DNA of 64,000 bases from Anaerostipes amylophilus (GTDB taxonomy: Bacteria > Bacillota > Clostridia > Lachnospirales > Lachnospiraceae). Positions 26,954-35,435 of this stretch are shown one piece after another. The notes below the pieces were generated by a model. The model worked only from the letters and a program-made list of their open reading frames with translations, had not been told where the DNA came from and made no database searches. Location of the stretch: the NCBI RefSeq assembly GCF_025567365.1, contig NZ_JAOQJG010000002.1, positions 124,001 to 188,000 of the forward strand, given 5' to 3'. Position 1 is the stretch's first letter. The number at the start of each line of letters is the position of its first letter. The position numbers and the translations under genes were made by a program.

Positions 26954-28324
26954 TTATTTAAATTTCGGTTTATCATATGTAAACGTAGCATTAGAAGCAT
27001 AAACAGATCTAAATTGACTATACATGATATATCCGATCTGTTTCGCATAAGCAGGGTCGGTTGCATATTCATGCCACAGATTTGAACTATTTGGATGATA
27101 GCGGAATTTGTATAAAGTGTTCTGGTTATGTGCCTTATTATGAATATACTGTTCACTTACATACTGAGCGGCACCATAAATGGCTTTGTCTACACTTGTC
27201 CATTTATGGTAGTAAGCATAACTGAATCCGCAAAGCTGAGGAGCACTGTCATAGGCTTTGATACCATATAAGTTATACACTTTCTGTTTGGAAATTTTTG
27301 AAGTAATGTATTTTCCATTGACAGTTTTAAATCCAGTAACTTTTCCAGTGCTGTCTTTTACGACCGACTTTCCAGAAACAACAGAGGTTACTGATTTACC
27401 TTGTGATAAAACACTCTGTCCATAACCTGTTTCAAGAATTGTCTGACACAGCAGATATACAGGATCAATGTTGTATTTCTTTGCAGCTGCAATCAGTACA
27501 TTTCCTTTATTCTTTAATACACTGCCTGATTTTAATTTTTTGTTTAATAAGTTGTTATAAGCTGTAGCATTTACTGGGCGGTATGTATTTAGACGAAGAA
27601 ACTGATAATTGTGTGTAGCATCTTTCGCCGGATTGATATAAGTTGTATAAGTAGATGTAGAAATACTCTTGCCGCCATAAGCTGGATGCTGTTTCTTTTC
27701 AGCTGTTACATATGCGGATAACGTTTTCGCATAATTTGTATATACAGTTGTAGTTTTTGCGGCAGAGCCTGTTGCCGCAGGTTTTGATTGAGCAGTAGTT
27801 GCCGCACTTGAGCTGTTTGTCAAATAGCTCATAGAGACTCTGTGGGAAGAAGATGTATATCGGTAGGTCATTCCCAGTCCCTGAACGGTTTCTTTTGCAG
27901 GCATTAAGATAATTGTGCTTCCAGTAGAGTAATATTTTACCTTTGTAGGTGCAACACTAAATGTCTTTTTTGCCCCATTTAAATAGTAAGTACGTTTTCC
28001 AGAATAAGCAGTCAGTGTTTTCTTACCATATTTCAGAACGATCTTACCAGTCTTTGATGAATAAGAACGTTTTACTTTTGGCCCCTGTTTTACAAGATAG
28101 TAATAATAAGGTACCATATTAGTATTGCTGATCTGTATTCCGGCATATTTGCTGGAAAGTTTCTTGTTTTTATAGTCAAATGTTAATTGAGTTCCAGTAT
28201 AGTAACGGGTTTTACCGTTATAACCAATCTTCATGGTTGCTGCATTTGCATTATGGATAGGAATAGTAGTTGCTGTACATCCAATTGTCAAGGCAGCAGC
28301 AAGAAGTTTCTTGTAATTTACCAT
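26954..28324 (-). CDS. Secreted glucosaminidase (GH73-like autolysin)
   Basis: 456 residues. A signal peptide covers about residues 1-28 (KKLLAAALTIGCTATTIP, then NANA). Residues 30-165 form a copper-amine-oxidase-N-like stalk domain, and a Ser/Ala/Thr linker follows to about 210. The glucosaminidase domain covers roughly 225-450, with the catalytic Glu in CQTILETGYGQS. It cleaves the N-acetylglucosaminyl bond of peptidoglycan outside the cell, for division or turnover. AGGAGG precedes the ATG. Confidence 0.85.
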   Translation of the reverse strand: MVNYKKLLAAALTIGCTATTIPIHNANAATMKIGYNGKTRYYTGTQLTFDYKNKKLSSKYAGIQISNTNMVPYYYYLVKQGPKVKRSYSSKTGKIVLKYGKKTLTAYSGKRTYYLNGAKKTFSVAPTKVKYYSTGSTIILMPAKETVQGLGMTYRYTSSSHRVSMSYLTNSSSAATTAQSKPAATGSAAKTTTVYTNYAKTLSAYVTAEKKQHPAYGGKSISTSTYTTYINPAKDATHNYQFLRLNTYRPVNATAYNNLLNKKLKSGSVLKNKGNVLIAAAKKYNIDPVYLLCQTILETGYGQSVLSQGKSVTSVVSGKSVVKDSTGKVTGFKTVNGKYITSKISKQKVYNLYGIKAYDSAPQLCGFSYAYYHKWTSVDKAIYGAAQYVSEQYIHNKAHNQNTLYKFRYHPNSSNLWHEYATDPAYAKQIGYIMYSQFRSVYASNATFTYDKPKFK

Positions 28325-28350
28325 AATATCCTCCTTTTATATACTTTCTA

Positions 28351-28379
28351 AGAATACCACAAATTTCATGGAAGCTCAA
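28351..28379 (-). promoter_or_regulatory. Promoter of the glucosaminidase gene
   Basis: On -, TTGAGC, 17-bp spacer, TATTCT (AGAATA at 28351-28356, GCTCAA at 28374-28379 on +). It ends about 27 bases before the start codon. Confidence 0.55.
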
Positions 28380-28421
28380 TAAAAATGTAATAAAATTGTA
28401 ATAAAAACAAAATGATACAGA

Positions 28422-28450
28422 TTGACAAAAGAAAAGAACTTTGATATTAT
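28422..28450 (+). promoter_or_regulatory. Strong sigma-A promoter of the amino acid ABC operon
   Basis: TTGACA at 28422-28427, 17-bp spacer, TATTAT at 28445-28450. The 60-base leader holds a small AGCATGGTAGCGTGCT hairpin near 28464-28482 before the AAGGAGCG ribosome site. Confidence 0.75.
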
Positions 28451-28513
28451 GAAACAAACACTTTAGCATGGTAGCGTGCTGATTGAATAAAATGTATGAA
28501 GGAGCGATAAATT

Positions 28514-29320
28514 ATGAAAAAGTTTTTAGTCGGGTTATTAACAGTCGCACTTGCAGCATCTATGCTCGTAGGATGCGGAAAGAAAGAAGAGAAAACAAAG
28601 ACAGATAACTCATTGAAAGATGTCCAGTCTAAGAAAGAATTAGTTCTTGGACTTGATTCATCCTTTCCACCAATGGGATTTACAGATAAGAAAGATAATA
28701 TTGTAGGATTTGATATCGACCTTGCAAAAGAAGTAACAAAGAGAATGGGAATCAAATTAAAATTACAGCCAATCAACTGGAATTCCAAAGAACAGGAACT
28801 TAATACAGAGAAAGTTGACTGTTTATGGAATGGTGTTACATACAGCAAAGCCAGAGCAAAAGAAATGTTATGTTCAGAATCTTACATGGATAACCATCAG
28901 GTACTGATCGTACCAGCAAACAGTAAGATCAAATCTTTAAAAGACATTACAAAAGATACAGAAGTTGGAATTCAGTCAGGATCTACAGCAGCTGATGCAG
29001 CAGATAGTGTAAAAGAATTAAAGAATTCAAAGATCAAACTGTTACCAGACAATGTTCAGATTTTAAATGATTTAGGACACGGATTAGATGCGGCTGTTAT
29101 GGATGAAGTTGTTGCAAAATACTACACAAAGAAAGATGCTGGTAAATATAAAGTATTAGAAGACAGTGTAGCAAAAGAAAAATATGTCATTGGATTCAGA
29201 AAAGATGACAAAGCACTTTGCAACGAAGTTGTAAAACAGTTAAAAGCAATGGCAAAAGATGGTACATTAAAGAAGATAAGCGAAAAATGGTTTGATGATG
29301 ACATCACAACAATCAAATAA
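28514..29320 (+). CDS. Polar amino acid ABC transporter substrate-binding lipoprotein
   Basis: 268 residues with a lipoprotein signal (MLVGCGK, lipid-modified Cys21). The mature part is a family 3 periplasmic-binding fold: LVLGLDSSFPPMGFTDKK, GFDIDLAKEVTKRMG, LNTEKVDCLWNGVTYS and VGIQSGSTAADA. It captures a polar amino acid outside the membrane and delivers it to the permease encoded downstream. A terminator lies between the two genes. Ligand (glutamine, cystine or other) cannot be assigned. Confidence 0.9.
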   Translation: MKKFLVGLLTVALAASMLVGCGKKEEKTKTDNSLKDVQSKKELVLGLDSSFPPMGFTDKKDNIVGFDIDLAKEVTKRMGIKLKLQPINWNSKEQELNTEKVDCLWNGVTYSKARAKEMLCSESYMDNHQVLIVPANSKIKSLKDITKDTEVGIQSGSTAADAADSVKELKNSKIKLLPDNVQILNDLGHGLDAAVMDEVVAKYYTKKDAGKYKVLEDSVAKEKYVIGFRKDDKALCNEVVKQLKAMAKDGTLKKISEKWFDDDITTIK

Positions 29321-29344
29321 TTAAAGAAATAAATTTTAAGGAAG

Positions 29345-29372
29345 AAAGGGCTTTCGTGCTAAAGCCCTTTTT
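29345..29372 (+). terminator. Intra-operon terminator between binding protein and permease
   Basis: Perfect stem AAAGGGCTTT with AAAGCCCTTT, six-base loop, T run. Partial readthrough would give more binding protein than permease, as is usual for ABC importers. Confidence 0.85.
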
Positions 29373-29453
29373 CCATTTGTAAAAGCGTTATAAAGGAAAT
29401 AACCCGTCCCTTATAAATATAGATAAAAATAAGTAACATAGGAGTAGAAGATT

Positions 29454-30110
29454 ATGGATGGAACACAAAGTTTTCCAGAAATTGTAAAGTTATTAATTGA
29501 AAATGGTCTGCAATCTACATTGATCTTATTCTTTCTGACTTTGATTTTTGGACTGATTCTTGGTATGATAATTGCTAAAGGAAGAATGTCAAAGCTTCTG
29601 ATCATTCAGATGCCAATTCGATTTTTCCTATTGATCATGAGAGGAACACCACTGATCCTGCAGTTATATGGATTCTATTTTGGACTATATTATATCGCAG
29701 GATTAAGCCTTGATCGTATGACAGCGGCGGTTATCGGTTTTTCTTTAAATTACGCAGCATATTTTGCTGAGATTTATCGAAGTGGTATTCAGGCAATTCC
29801 AAAAGGTCAGTATGAAGCAGCGAAAGTATTAGGATTTAATAAGACACAGACATTCTTTAAGATCATTTTGCCGCAGGTTGTAAAGATCATCACACCATCG
29901 CTTGGAAGTGAGTGTATGACACTGGTTAAGGATACATCCTTAGCTCATGTTATCGGTGTTATGGAGATTTATGTTGTGGCAACCAACCAGATGGCACGAA
30001 GCCGTGGAATGATCTACCTTGTTGTAGCAGGTATTTTCTACCTGATCATGAATGCCATTGTATCGAAAGTATTCTCAGTTATTGAGAAAAGAATGAACTA
30101 TTATCGTTAG
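29454..30110 (+). CDS. Polar amino acid ABC transporter permease
   Basis: 218 residues with about five membrane helices. The opening (PEIVKLLIENGLQSTLILFFL) is typical of HisM/GlnP-type permeases, and the cytoplasmic EAA loop is FAEIYRSGIQAIPKGQYEAA with the conserved Gly after it. It probably works as a homodimer with the ATPase eleven bases downstream. Confidence 0.92.
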   Translation: MDGTQSFPEIVKLLIENGLQSTLILFFLTLIFGLILGMIIAKGRMSKLLIIQMPIRFFLLIMRGTPLILQLYGFYFGLYYIAGLSLDRMTAAVIGFSLNYAAYFAEIYRSGIQAIPKGQYEAAKVLGFNKTQTFFKIILPQVVKIITPSLGSECMTLVKDTSLAHVIGVMEIYVVATNQMARSRGMIYLVVAGIFYLIMNAIVSKVFSVIEKRMNYYR

Positions 30111-30121
30111 GGGGAAAGAAG

Positions 30122-30883
30122 ATGAGTATTTTATCCGTTAAAAACTTAGAGAAGAAATTCGGAGATCTTACCGTATTGAAAGATATTTCCTTCGACATCA
30201 ATGACGGCGAGATCATTTCGATCATTGGATCATCAGGATCAGGAAAATCAACATTACTGCGTTGTATGAATCAGTTAGAGACGATCACATCTGGAACGAT
30301 CACAATCGATGGAAAGACATTGGTTGAGACCAAGAATGGGACACCAGTTTACGCAGGCAAAGATGTGTTGAAAGAAATTTTAATGGAAACAGGATTTGTA
30401 TTCCAGAACTTTAATCTGTTTCCACATTATAGTGTTTTAAGAAATGTAATGGAGGCCCCTGTATGTGTTGCAGGAGTTCCTAAGAAACAGGCAGAAGAAA
30501 AGGCAATGGAGCTGTTAAAGAAATTAGGTCTTGAGACAAAGGCAGATGCTTATCCATGTGAATTGTCTGGTGGACAGTCACAGCGAGTATCGATCGCAAG
30601 AGCATTAGCCTTAGAGCCAAAGATCTTATTCTTTGATGAGCCGACATCTGCACTCGATCCGGAGTTAACTGGAGAAGTATTAAAAGTTATCAAATCGCTG
30701 ACAGATCTTCATATTACAATGGTGATCGTCACACATGAGATGGCTTTTGCAAAAGAAATTTCAGACAGGATCATTTTTATGGATAAAGGAGTCATCATTG
30801 AAGATGCATCTCCAGATGAGGTATTTAGTTCTGATAATGAAAGAACACGAGAATTCCTTGGAAAATACCATGATGTAAACTAG
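30122..30883 (+). CDS. Polar amino acid ABC transporter ATP-binding protein
   Basis: 253 residues, usual length for GlnQ/HisP-like ATPases. Walker A is GSSGSGKST, the signature is LSGGQSQRVSIARAL, Walker B is ILFFDEPTSALDPE and the switch His is in VIVTHEMAFA. It powers import through the preceding permease. GGGGGAAAG precedes the ATG. Confidence 0.93.
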   Translation: MSILSVKNLEKKFGDLTVLKDISFDINDGEIISIIGSSGSGKSTLLRCMNQLETITSGTITIDGKTLVETKNGTPVYAGKDVLKEILMETGFVFQNFNLFPHYSVLRNVMEAPVCVAGVPKKQAEEKAMELLKKLGLETKADAYPCELSGGQSQRVSIARALALEPKILFFDEPTSALDPELTGEVLKVIKSLTDLHITMVIVTHEMAFAKEISDRIIFMDKGVIIEDASPDEVFSSDNERTREFLGKYHDVN

Positions 30884-30917
30884 AAACGATAGCAATTGCT
30901 AGAAGGGAGAAAAAACG

Positions 30918-32285
30918 ATGGTTAAAGATATGCCGAACAAGTTTTCAGAGGTAACCCCTGAGATTAAAGAACTGGCTAAGAAATGTAATAAGAAGATCGA
31001 CGAAGAATTATTTGCAAAATATGACGTCAAAAGAGGTCTTCGTAAACGTAACGGTGAAGGTGTCCTTGCAGGATTAACTGACATTTCCATGATCAATGCT
31101 TATACAATGATCGACCGTGAAGTTGTACCGTGTGAAGGTAAATTATATTATCGGGGAATTGACATCGAAGATATCGTAAAGGGATTTATTGAAGAAGACC
31201 GTTTTGGATTCGAAGAGACAGCATATTTACTGTTGTTTGGAGAACTCCCTAATAAAGATGAGCTTAAACAGTTTGAAGGAATGCTTGGAGAATACAGACA
31301 GCTTCCTACAAACTTCGTAAGAGATATCATCATGAAAGCACCAAGCCGTGACATGATGAATACATTAGCACGAAGTGTCTTAACACTATTTTCATATGAT
31401 GATAATGCAAGCGATATCTCACTGCCAAATGTACTGCGCCAGTGCATCCAGTTGATCGCACTATTCCCAGTACTTTCTGTGTACGCATATCAGGCATATA
31501 ATCATTATGAAAGAGGAGAAAGTTTATTCATCCATCTTCCAGCCCCAGAATTGTCTACAGCAGAGAATATCCTGCATTTATTAAGACCAGACAGCAAATA
31601 CACAAAACTGGAAGCAAAATTATTAGATATGGCGTTAGTACTTCACGCAGAGCATGGTGGAGGTAACAACTCTACATTTACAACACACGTTGTATCATCA
31701 TCAGGAACCGATACATACTCAGCGATCGCAGCGGCTCTTTGCTCATTAAAAGGACCAAAACATGGTGGTGCAAACATCAAAGTTGTACAGATGTTTGACG
31801 ACCTGAAAGCTAATGTAAAAGATTGGTCAAATGAAGATGAAATTCGTGAGTATTTGTTAAAACTGCTGAATAAAGAAGCATTTGATAAAGCAGGATTGAT
31901 CTATGGTATGGGACACGCAGTTTACTCACTGTCTGACCCACGTTCCAAGATTTTATCACGCTTTGTAAAACAGCTTTCAGAAGAAAAAGGAAGAGAAGAA
32001 GAATATCATTTATATACAACTGTAGAACGTCTCGCAAAACAGGTCATCGGCGAGAAGAGAAAGATCTACAAAGGAGTCAGTGCAAACATCGACTTCTATA
32101 GTGGGTTTATCTACAGCATGTTAGGATTACCACATCAGTTATATACACCATTATTTGCAATCGCACGTATCGTTGGATGGTCTGCACATCGAATGGAAGA
32201 ATTGACGAATGGTAATCGTATTATTCGTCCAGCTTATAAGGCTGTGGCACCACGGAAAGAATATACACCAATCAATGATCGTTAA
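30918..32285 (+). CDS. Citrate synthase
   Basis: 455 residues of the citrate synthase family. Catalytic blocks are LHAEHGGGNNSTF (His), GPKHGGANIKVV, YGMGHAVYSLSDPR (His) and NIDFYSGFIYSMLG (Asp). It condenses oxaloacetate with acetyl-CoA. In fermentative Clostridia a lone enzyme mostly serves 2-oxoglutarate and glutamate synthesis; no aconitase or isocitrate dehydrogenase gene is adjacent. The N-terminal 30 residues are an extra charged extension. Methylcitrate activity cannot be excluded. Confidence 0.9.
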   Translation: MVKDMPNKFSEVTPEIKELAKKCNKKIDEELFAKYDVKRGLRKRNGEGVLAGLTDISMINAYTMIDREVVPCEGKLYYRGIDIEDIVKGFIEEDRFGFEETAYLLLFGELPNKDELKQFEGMLGEYRQLPTNFVRDIIMKAPSRDMMNTLARSVLTLFSYDDNASDISLPNVLRQCIQLIALFPVLSVYAYQAYNHYERGESLFIHLPAPELSTAENILHLLRPDSKYTKLEAKLLDMALVLHAEHGGGNNSTFTTHVVSSSGTDTYSAIAAALCSLKGPKHGGANIKVVQMFDDLKANVKDWSNEDEIREYLLKLLNKEAFDKAGLIYGMGHAVYSLSDPRSKILSRFVKQLSEEKGREEEYHLYTTVERLAKQVIGEKRKIYKGVSANIDFYSGFIYSMLGLPHQLYTPLFAIARIVGWSAHRMEELTNGNRIIRPAYKAVAPRKEYTPINDR

Positions 32286-32490
32286 TTTCTGTCACATAAA
32301 ACTGAAGTCTATCGAAATCACTATACAGAGTGTATGTTATAGGGTATTGGCTGATAAGTTTTGTATTCGTTAACGGAAGATTAAAGAGACTTATGAACAC
32401 CGATTTGATGGGATGTTTGAAATACATTCTAACTTCATATATATCTTCTGTCTGAGAAAACCTCAGTTTAAAGCCAGTAACATTTTCCAT
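32272..32490 (-). CDS. Possible small protein with LRFSQTEDIY motif
   Basis: A 72-residue frame on - starting at ATG 32490 (ATG 32496 also possible). No known family. It is singled out because its first 24 codons align without gaps, in frame, to a stop-interrupted copy at 55325 (shared LR-x-SQTEDIY-x-V) and because both stand just downstream of a palindromic element. It overlaps the last 14 bases of citrate synthase, and no convincing ribosome site is present. It may be a decaying cargo or remnant rather than an expressed gene. Confidence 0.3.
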   Translation of the reverse strand: MENVTGFKLRFSQTEDIYEVRMYFKHPIKSVFISLFNLPLTNTKLISQYPITYTLYSDFDRLQFYVTEINDH

Positions 32491-32502
32491 ACACACCCAC
32501 TA

Positions 32503-32630
32503 GTGGTTTCGATTACGTAAATTATTTGAATATTATAAAAAGGGTTATCTGTCTGAGACGCACTCTCGCTCGACTCAGACAGATAACCCTTTTTATAATA
32601 TTCCACCAATAACTTCCGTCATCAAACCAG
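32503..32630. repeat. Family B palindromic element with a perfect 30-bp stem
   Basis: Arms 32528-32557 and 32574-32603 are exact reverse complements over 30 bases (GAATATTATAAAAAGGGT... with loop of 16). Outside them the flanks continue as an imperfect inverted repeat, AATATTC-A-x-AATAA then CGT-ATC-AAAC toward both ends. It sits between convergent citrate synthase and cold-shock genes, and A/T tracts on both sides would make it a terminator in both directions. A half-copy lies at 37907. Confidence 0.75.
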
Positions 32631-32634
32631 CAAA

Positions 32635-32835
32635 TTAAAATTTCACAACATTACATGCCTGTTTTCCGCGTGGTCCTTCTTCAATATCAAAACTTACCTG
32701 CTGTCCTTCTTCTAAAGTCTTAAATCCTTCACCCTGGATTGCAGAAAAATGTACAAACACATCATCTCCAGATTCCTGTGAAATAAATCCATAACCTTTT
32801 TCTGCATTAAACCATTTTACTGTACCATTACTCAT
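32635..32835 (-). CDS. Cold-shock domain protein (CspA family)
   Basis: 66 residues, standard length. RNP1 is KGYGFIS and RNP2 is VFVHFSAI, with the leading MSNGTVKWFNAEKG. It binds single-stranded RNA and DNA and melts RNA structure in the cytoplasm. Its transcript has a leader of about 175 bases with a strong hairpin, described separately. Confidence 0.95.
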   Translation of the reverse strand: MSNGTVKWFNAEKGYGFISQESGDDVFVHFSAIQGEGFKTLEEGQQVSFDIEEGPRGKQACNVVKF

Positions 32836-33047
32836 CTGGGTACCTCTACTTTCTTATTAATAAAAAATACATGTAACTGTTAATGACAGCCATTTTAATA
32901 AAAATTCTTTATAAAAAAGAAAAAGTCCACGAACCATTACTTGTTTTATGCATTCATAGAAATAAATAAATGCATCCGTATCGGTCGTGAACATTAAAAT
33001 CTATCAATAACAAAATTAATCATAGCACAATGATTTGACGATTACAA
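32836..33047 (-). promoter_or_regulatory. Promoter and structured 5' leader of the cold-shock gene
   Basis: On -, TTGTAA, 17-bp spacer, TATGAT (33042-33047 and 33019-33024 on +), overlapping the stop of the upstream gene. The leader then folds into a long hairpin between 32925 and 32992 (outer CACGACC with GGTTCGTG, inner ATGCATT with AATGCAT) followed by CTTTTTCTTTTTT. This looks like a terminator or attenuator inside the leader. Long structured leaders are known thermosensors in csp genes; here it is inference. Confidence 0.55.
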
Positions 33048-33467
33048 ATATTTTTTTAAATCATTGATACTTTTTTCATGAAGGGAAATAAGCTTCTCAC
33101 CAAAGTGTTTTGCTTCTTTTGAAGCGTCACAGTAGAGATGACTTTTTTGGATTGCCTTCACCATTCCCATCGTATATCCCTGAATGCACATTTCAGCAAG
33201 ATGGCTGACATTTTTATCACTCATGGCTTTTAATTTTGTCATCCATTCAGAATAGGTTTTTAATAGATCATTTAATTCTTCAGTAGAATCTCCATTTGAA
33301 GTAATAGCGTCTTTTACAGAGTCTGATAAATTTTGATATGATTCCTCCTGCCCAACGATCAGAGCTTTAAAATCACAATCTGTTGTGATCTTACGAATTT
33401 CTGGGATTGTTTCTAAAACCATTGCAATGTTTTGATAAATACTGTTTAATAAATTTTCATTGTCCAT
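33042..33467 (-). CDS. Hypothetical all-helical protein
   Basis: 141 residues, predicted entirely alpha-helical, soluble and acidic (SIYQNIAMVLETIPEIRKI, LNDLLKTYSEWMTKLKAM, HFGEKLISLHEKSINDLKKYL). Two His and two Cys are scattered, without a recognisable ferritin ExxH pattern. I do not recognise the family. It stands alone between the cold-shock gene and the divergent thioesterase. Confidence 0.65.
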   Translation of the reverse strand: MDNENLLNSIYQNIAMVLETIPEIRKITTDCDFKALIVGQEESYQNLSDSVKDAITSNGDSTEELNDLLKTYSEWMTKLKAMSDKNVSHLAEMCIQGYTMGMVKAIQKSHLYCDASKEAKHFGEKLISLHEKSINDLKKYL

Positions 33468-33614
33468 AATTAAAACTCCTTTTTCTTATAGGATACCGAA
33501 TATCGTAATTTCTATACATCAAGAGAATAAAATATGATAAAATGTCAGACAGAAAATGAAACATATATATCGTTTATATACAAAATATAAAGTACGATAC
33601 AGGAGAAAAATAAG

Positions 33615-34070
33615 ATGAGTAAAGAAAATTTTGAAAAGCAGATCAGAAAACGAATGAATGAATTAGAAAAGATAAATGCATATGGAGTGTTTAAGGAACT
33701 AAAAGGAAAGATCACGGGATTTGATTATGATACGAAAAGTCTTACAATGACCTATGAGGCAACAAAATTTCATGAAAATGCATTTGGTATTATGTTTGGT
33801 GGATCAATTGTAGGAATGTTTGATATTACATTTGGAACATTAACCGCAGGTTTAGGAGATTATAGTGTAGCACCGACTGTACAACTGTCTACAACATTTT
33901 TAAAAGGAATTCCAACAGGAGCAATTGTAAGAATTGAGGCAGAAGCAGTGTCTGCTGGTAAAACGATCATGAATTTTGTTGGAAAAGCATATGTAGAACA
34001 AGAGCTCATGGCAACTGCTAGTGGAACATTTATGACACCAAAGCCCTTTAAAAAATTTATAGAAGAATGA
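33615..34070 (+). CDS. PaaI-family hotdog thioesterase
   Basis: 151 residues of the hotdog fold. NAFGIMFGGSIVGMFDITFG near residues 55-75 is the active-site helix region (usual HGG-x-D pattern with Phe for the first His), and TVQLSTTFLKG starts the next strand. Members hydrolyse acyl-CoA thioesters. An N-terminal helical extension of about 25 residues precedes the domain. A terminator follows at 34097. Confidence 0.8.
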   Translation: MSKENFEKQIRKRMNELEKINAYGVFKELKGKITGFDYDTKSLTMTYEATKFHENAFGIMFGGSIVGMFDITFGTLTAGLGDYSVAPTVQLSTTFLKGIPTGAIVRIEAEAVSAGKTIMNFVGKAYVEQELMATASGTFMTPKPFKKFIEE

Positions 34071-34096
34071 TAAAAGTAACTGTAAAATAATTTTAA

Positions 34097-34130
34097 TAGT
34101 GCCTGTTCACAAACAGTGAGCAGGCACTAA
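34097..34130. terminator. Bidirectional terminator between convergent genes
   Basis: TAGTGCCTGTTCAC pairs with GAGCAGGCACTA, followed by AATTTTTT on + and preceded by AAAATAATTTTAA for the - reading. Confidence 0.85.
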
Positions 34131-34135
34131 ATTTT

Positions 34136-35209
34136 TTAGAAAGAAACTTCTTCAATTTTTTTTACAGCATCAAGGATCATATCAGGAGTTACTTCATAAG
34201 GCCATTTACGAACATCAATTCCAGACAAAGCCTTTGTGATCACAGCATCCATATCATCAAGCGTTGCATGAATATCTGCAAGCTTTACAGGGAATCCCAT
34301 ATTTTTAGAAAATTCATAGATCTTTTTAAATTCATCTTCCTGATGATCGACCTTTAATAAGATCAGGATACAATAAGCAACGATCTCGCCATGCAGATGT
34401 CCATGTTCTTCGGTAGATCTGCAAACGGTAAATCCATTATAGCATGCATGTGCAAGGCCCGTATTTAGATCAATACCTACAAGGTTTGATACAAAGCCAG
34501 TAGAAACAATAATTCCAAGAATAACTTCTTCTAAAGCTTTTCCTGGTCTGTGATTTTTACATTCTTCCAAAGCTTCTACACCATATTTTACTAATGGCTT
34601 TGCACACAGGTTACTGATCTGTACTCCCATAGAAGTACTGTGGTCTAATTCATCACCATCACCACGTGCACTTGTCGTACATTCATAAAATTTCGCCATT
34701 GTATCACCAATTCCAGCCCACAGATATTTTACAGGCGCATTGGCAATTACTTGTGTATTGATAAAGATCCATTCAGAAGGTTTTTCCTGAAAAGAATATT
34801 CACGAAGGGAACCATCTGGGTGATAGATGATACCAAGGGATGTGCAGGAAGCACAAGTAGAAGCAATCGTTGGAAATGTAAAGAATGGGCGTTTACTTTC
34901 CTGCGCTAATACTTTACAAGTATCAATCGCTTTTCCACCACCACAGGCAAAGATCATATCAGCATCAACGACTTCTTGATGAGAATTTAATTCATCAATA
35001 TGCTCACGGCTTGCTTCACCACCATATTCGAAGACGCCTGTAATCGTAATCTTGCTGTCTTTGACGGCCTCTTTGATCAGATCAGCGGCAGCGGCTAAAG
35101 CACGCTTTCCACCGATGATCACAGCTTTTGTTCCGTATTTTTCACATACCATAGGGATGTCGGAATATGCGTCGGTTCCAATGGAGTAATTTGGGTAATA
35201 TTTTCTCAT
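34136..35209 (-). CDS. Iron-containing alcohol/glycerol dehydrogenase family protein
   Basis: ATG 35209 (357 residues, opening MRKYYPNYSIGTDAY) follows GAAGGAG; the longer frame to 35272 runs through the promoter. NAD is bound by ACGGGKAIDTCK, TFPTIASTCASCTS follows, and the metal site is in HACYNGF and HGHLHGEIVAYC. The length and blocks match the GldA-like branch, which oxidises glycerol, hydroxy acids or similar alcohols. The substrate is not known. Confidence 0.85.
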   Translation of the reverse strand: MRKYYPNYSIGTDAYSDIPMVCEKYGTKAVIIGGKRALAAAADLIKEAVKDSKITITGVFEYGGEASREHIDELNSHQEVVDADMIFACGGGKAIDTCKVLAQESKRPFFTFPTIASTCASCTSLGIIYHPDGSLREYSFQEKPSEWIFINTQVIANAPVKYLWAGIGDTMAKFYECTTSARGDGDELDHSTSMGVQISNLCAKPLVKYGVEALEECKNHRPGKALEEVILGIIVSTGFVSNLVGIDLNTGLAHACYNGFTVCRSTEEHGHLHGEIVAYCILILLKVDHQEDEFKKIYEFSKNMGFPVKLADIHATLDDMDAVITKALSGIDVRKWPYEVTPDMILDAVKKIEEVSF

Positions 35210-35243
35210 AAGTGTTATAACTCCTTCTATTTTAATTGTTTTT

Positions 35244-35293
35244 ATTATACTCCGGAAAGAATGTTTTGACAAATTTGATGGAAGTAGTAAAAT
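35244..35293. promoter_or_regulatory. Overlapping divergent promoters, dehydrogenase (-) and GTPase operon (+)
   Basis: On +, TTGACA 35266-35271, 16-bp spacer, TAAAAT 35288-35293. On -, TTGTCA (35267-35272), 17-bp spacer, TATAAT (35244-35249). The two -35 boxes share the same bases, so polymerase cannot occupy both at once. The + transcript has a leader of roughly 135 bases with repeated AACTTA words. Confidence 0.6.
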
Positions 35294-35435
35294 AGCTTTA
35301 TATGGGGTATTTTACATGGTACCTGAAAACTTAAGGTGGCAAGTAACATACTGAGCGTAAGTACTTTAACTAATAAGAACTTAAGATAATAGGGAACTTA
35401 CGGAACGAACTAATACAAAAGGAAGGTAATATAAA

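Noticed and set aside
28455..28500. Possible T-box or riboswitch before the amino acid binding protein
   Set aside because: Only one short hairpin is present in a 60-base leader; the T-box sequence and antiterminator are absent.
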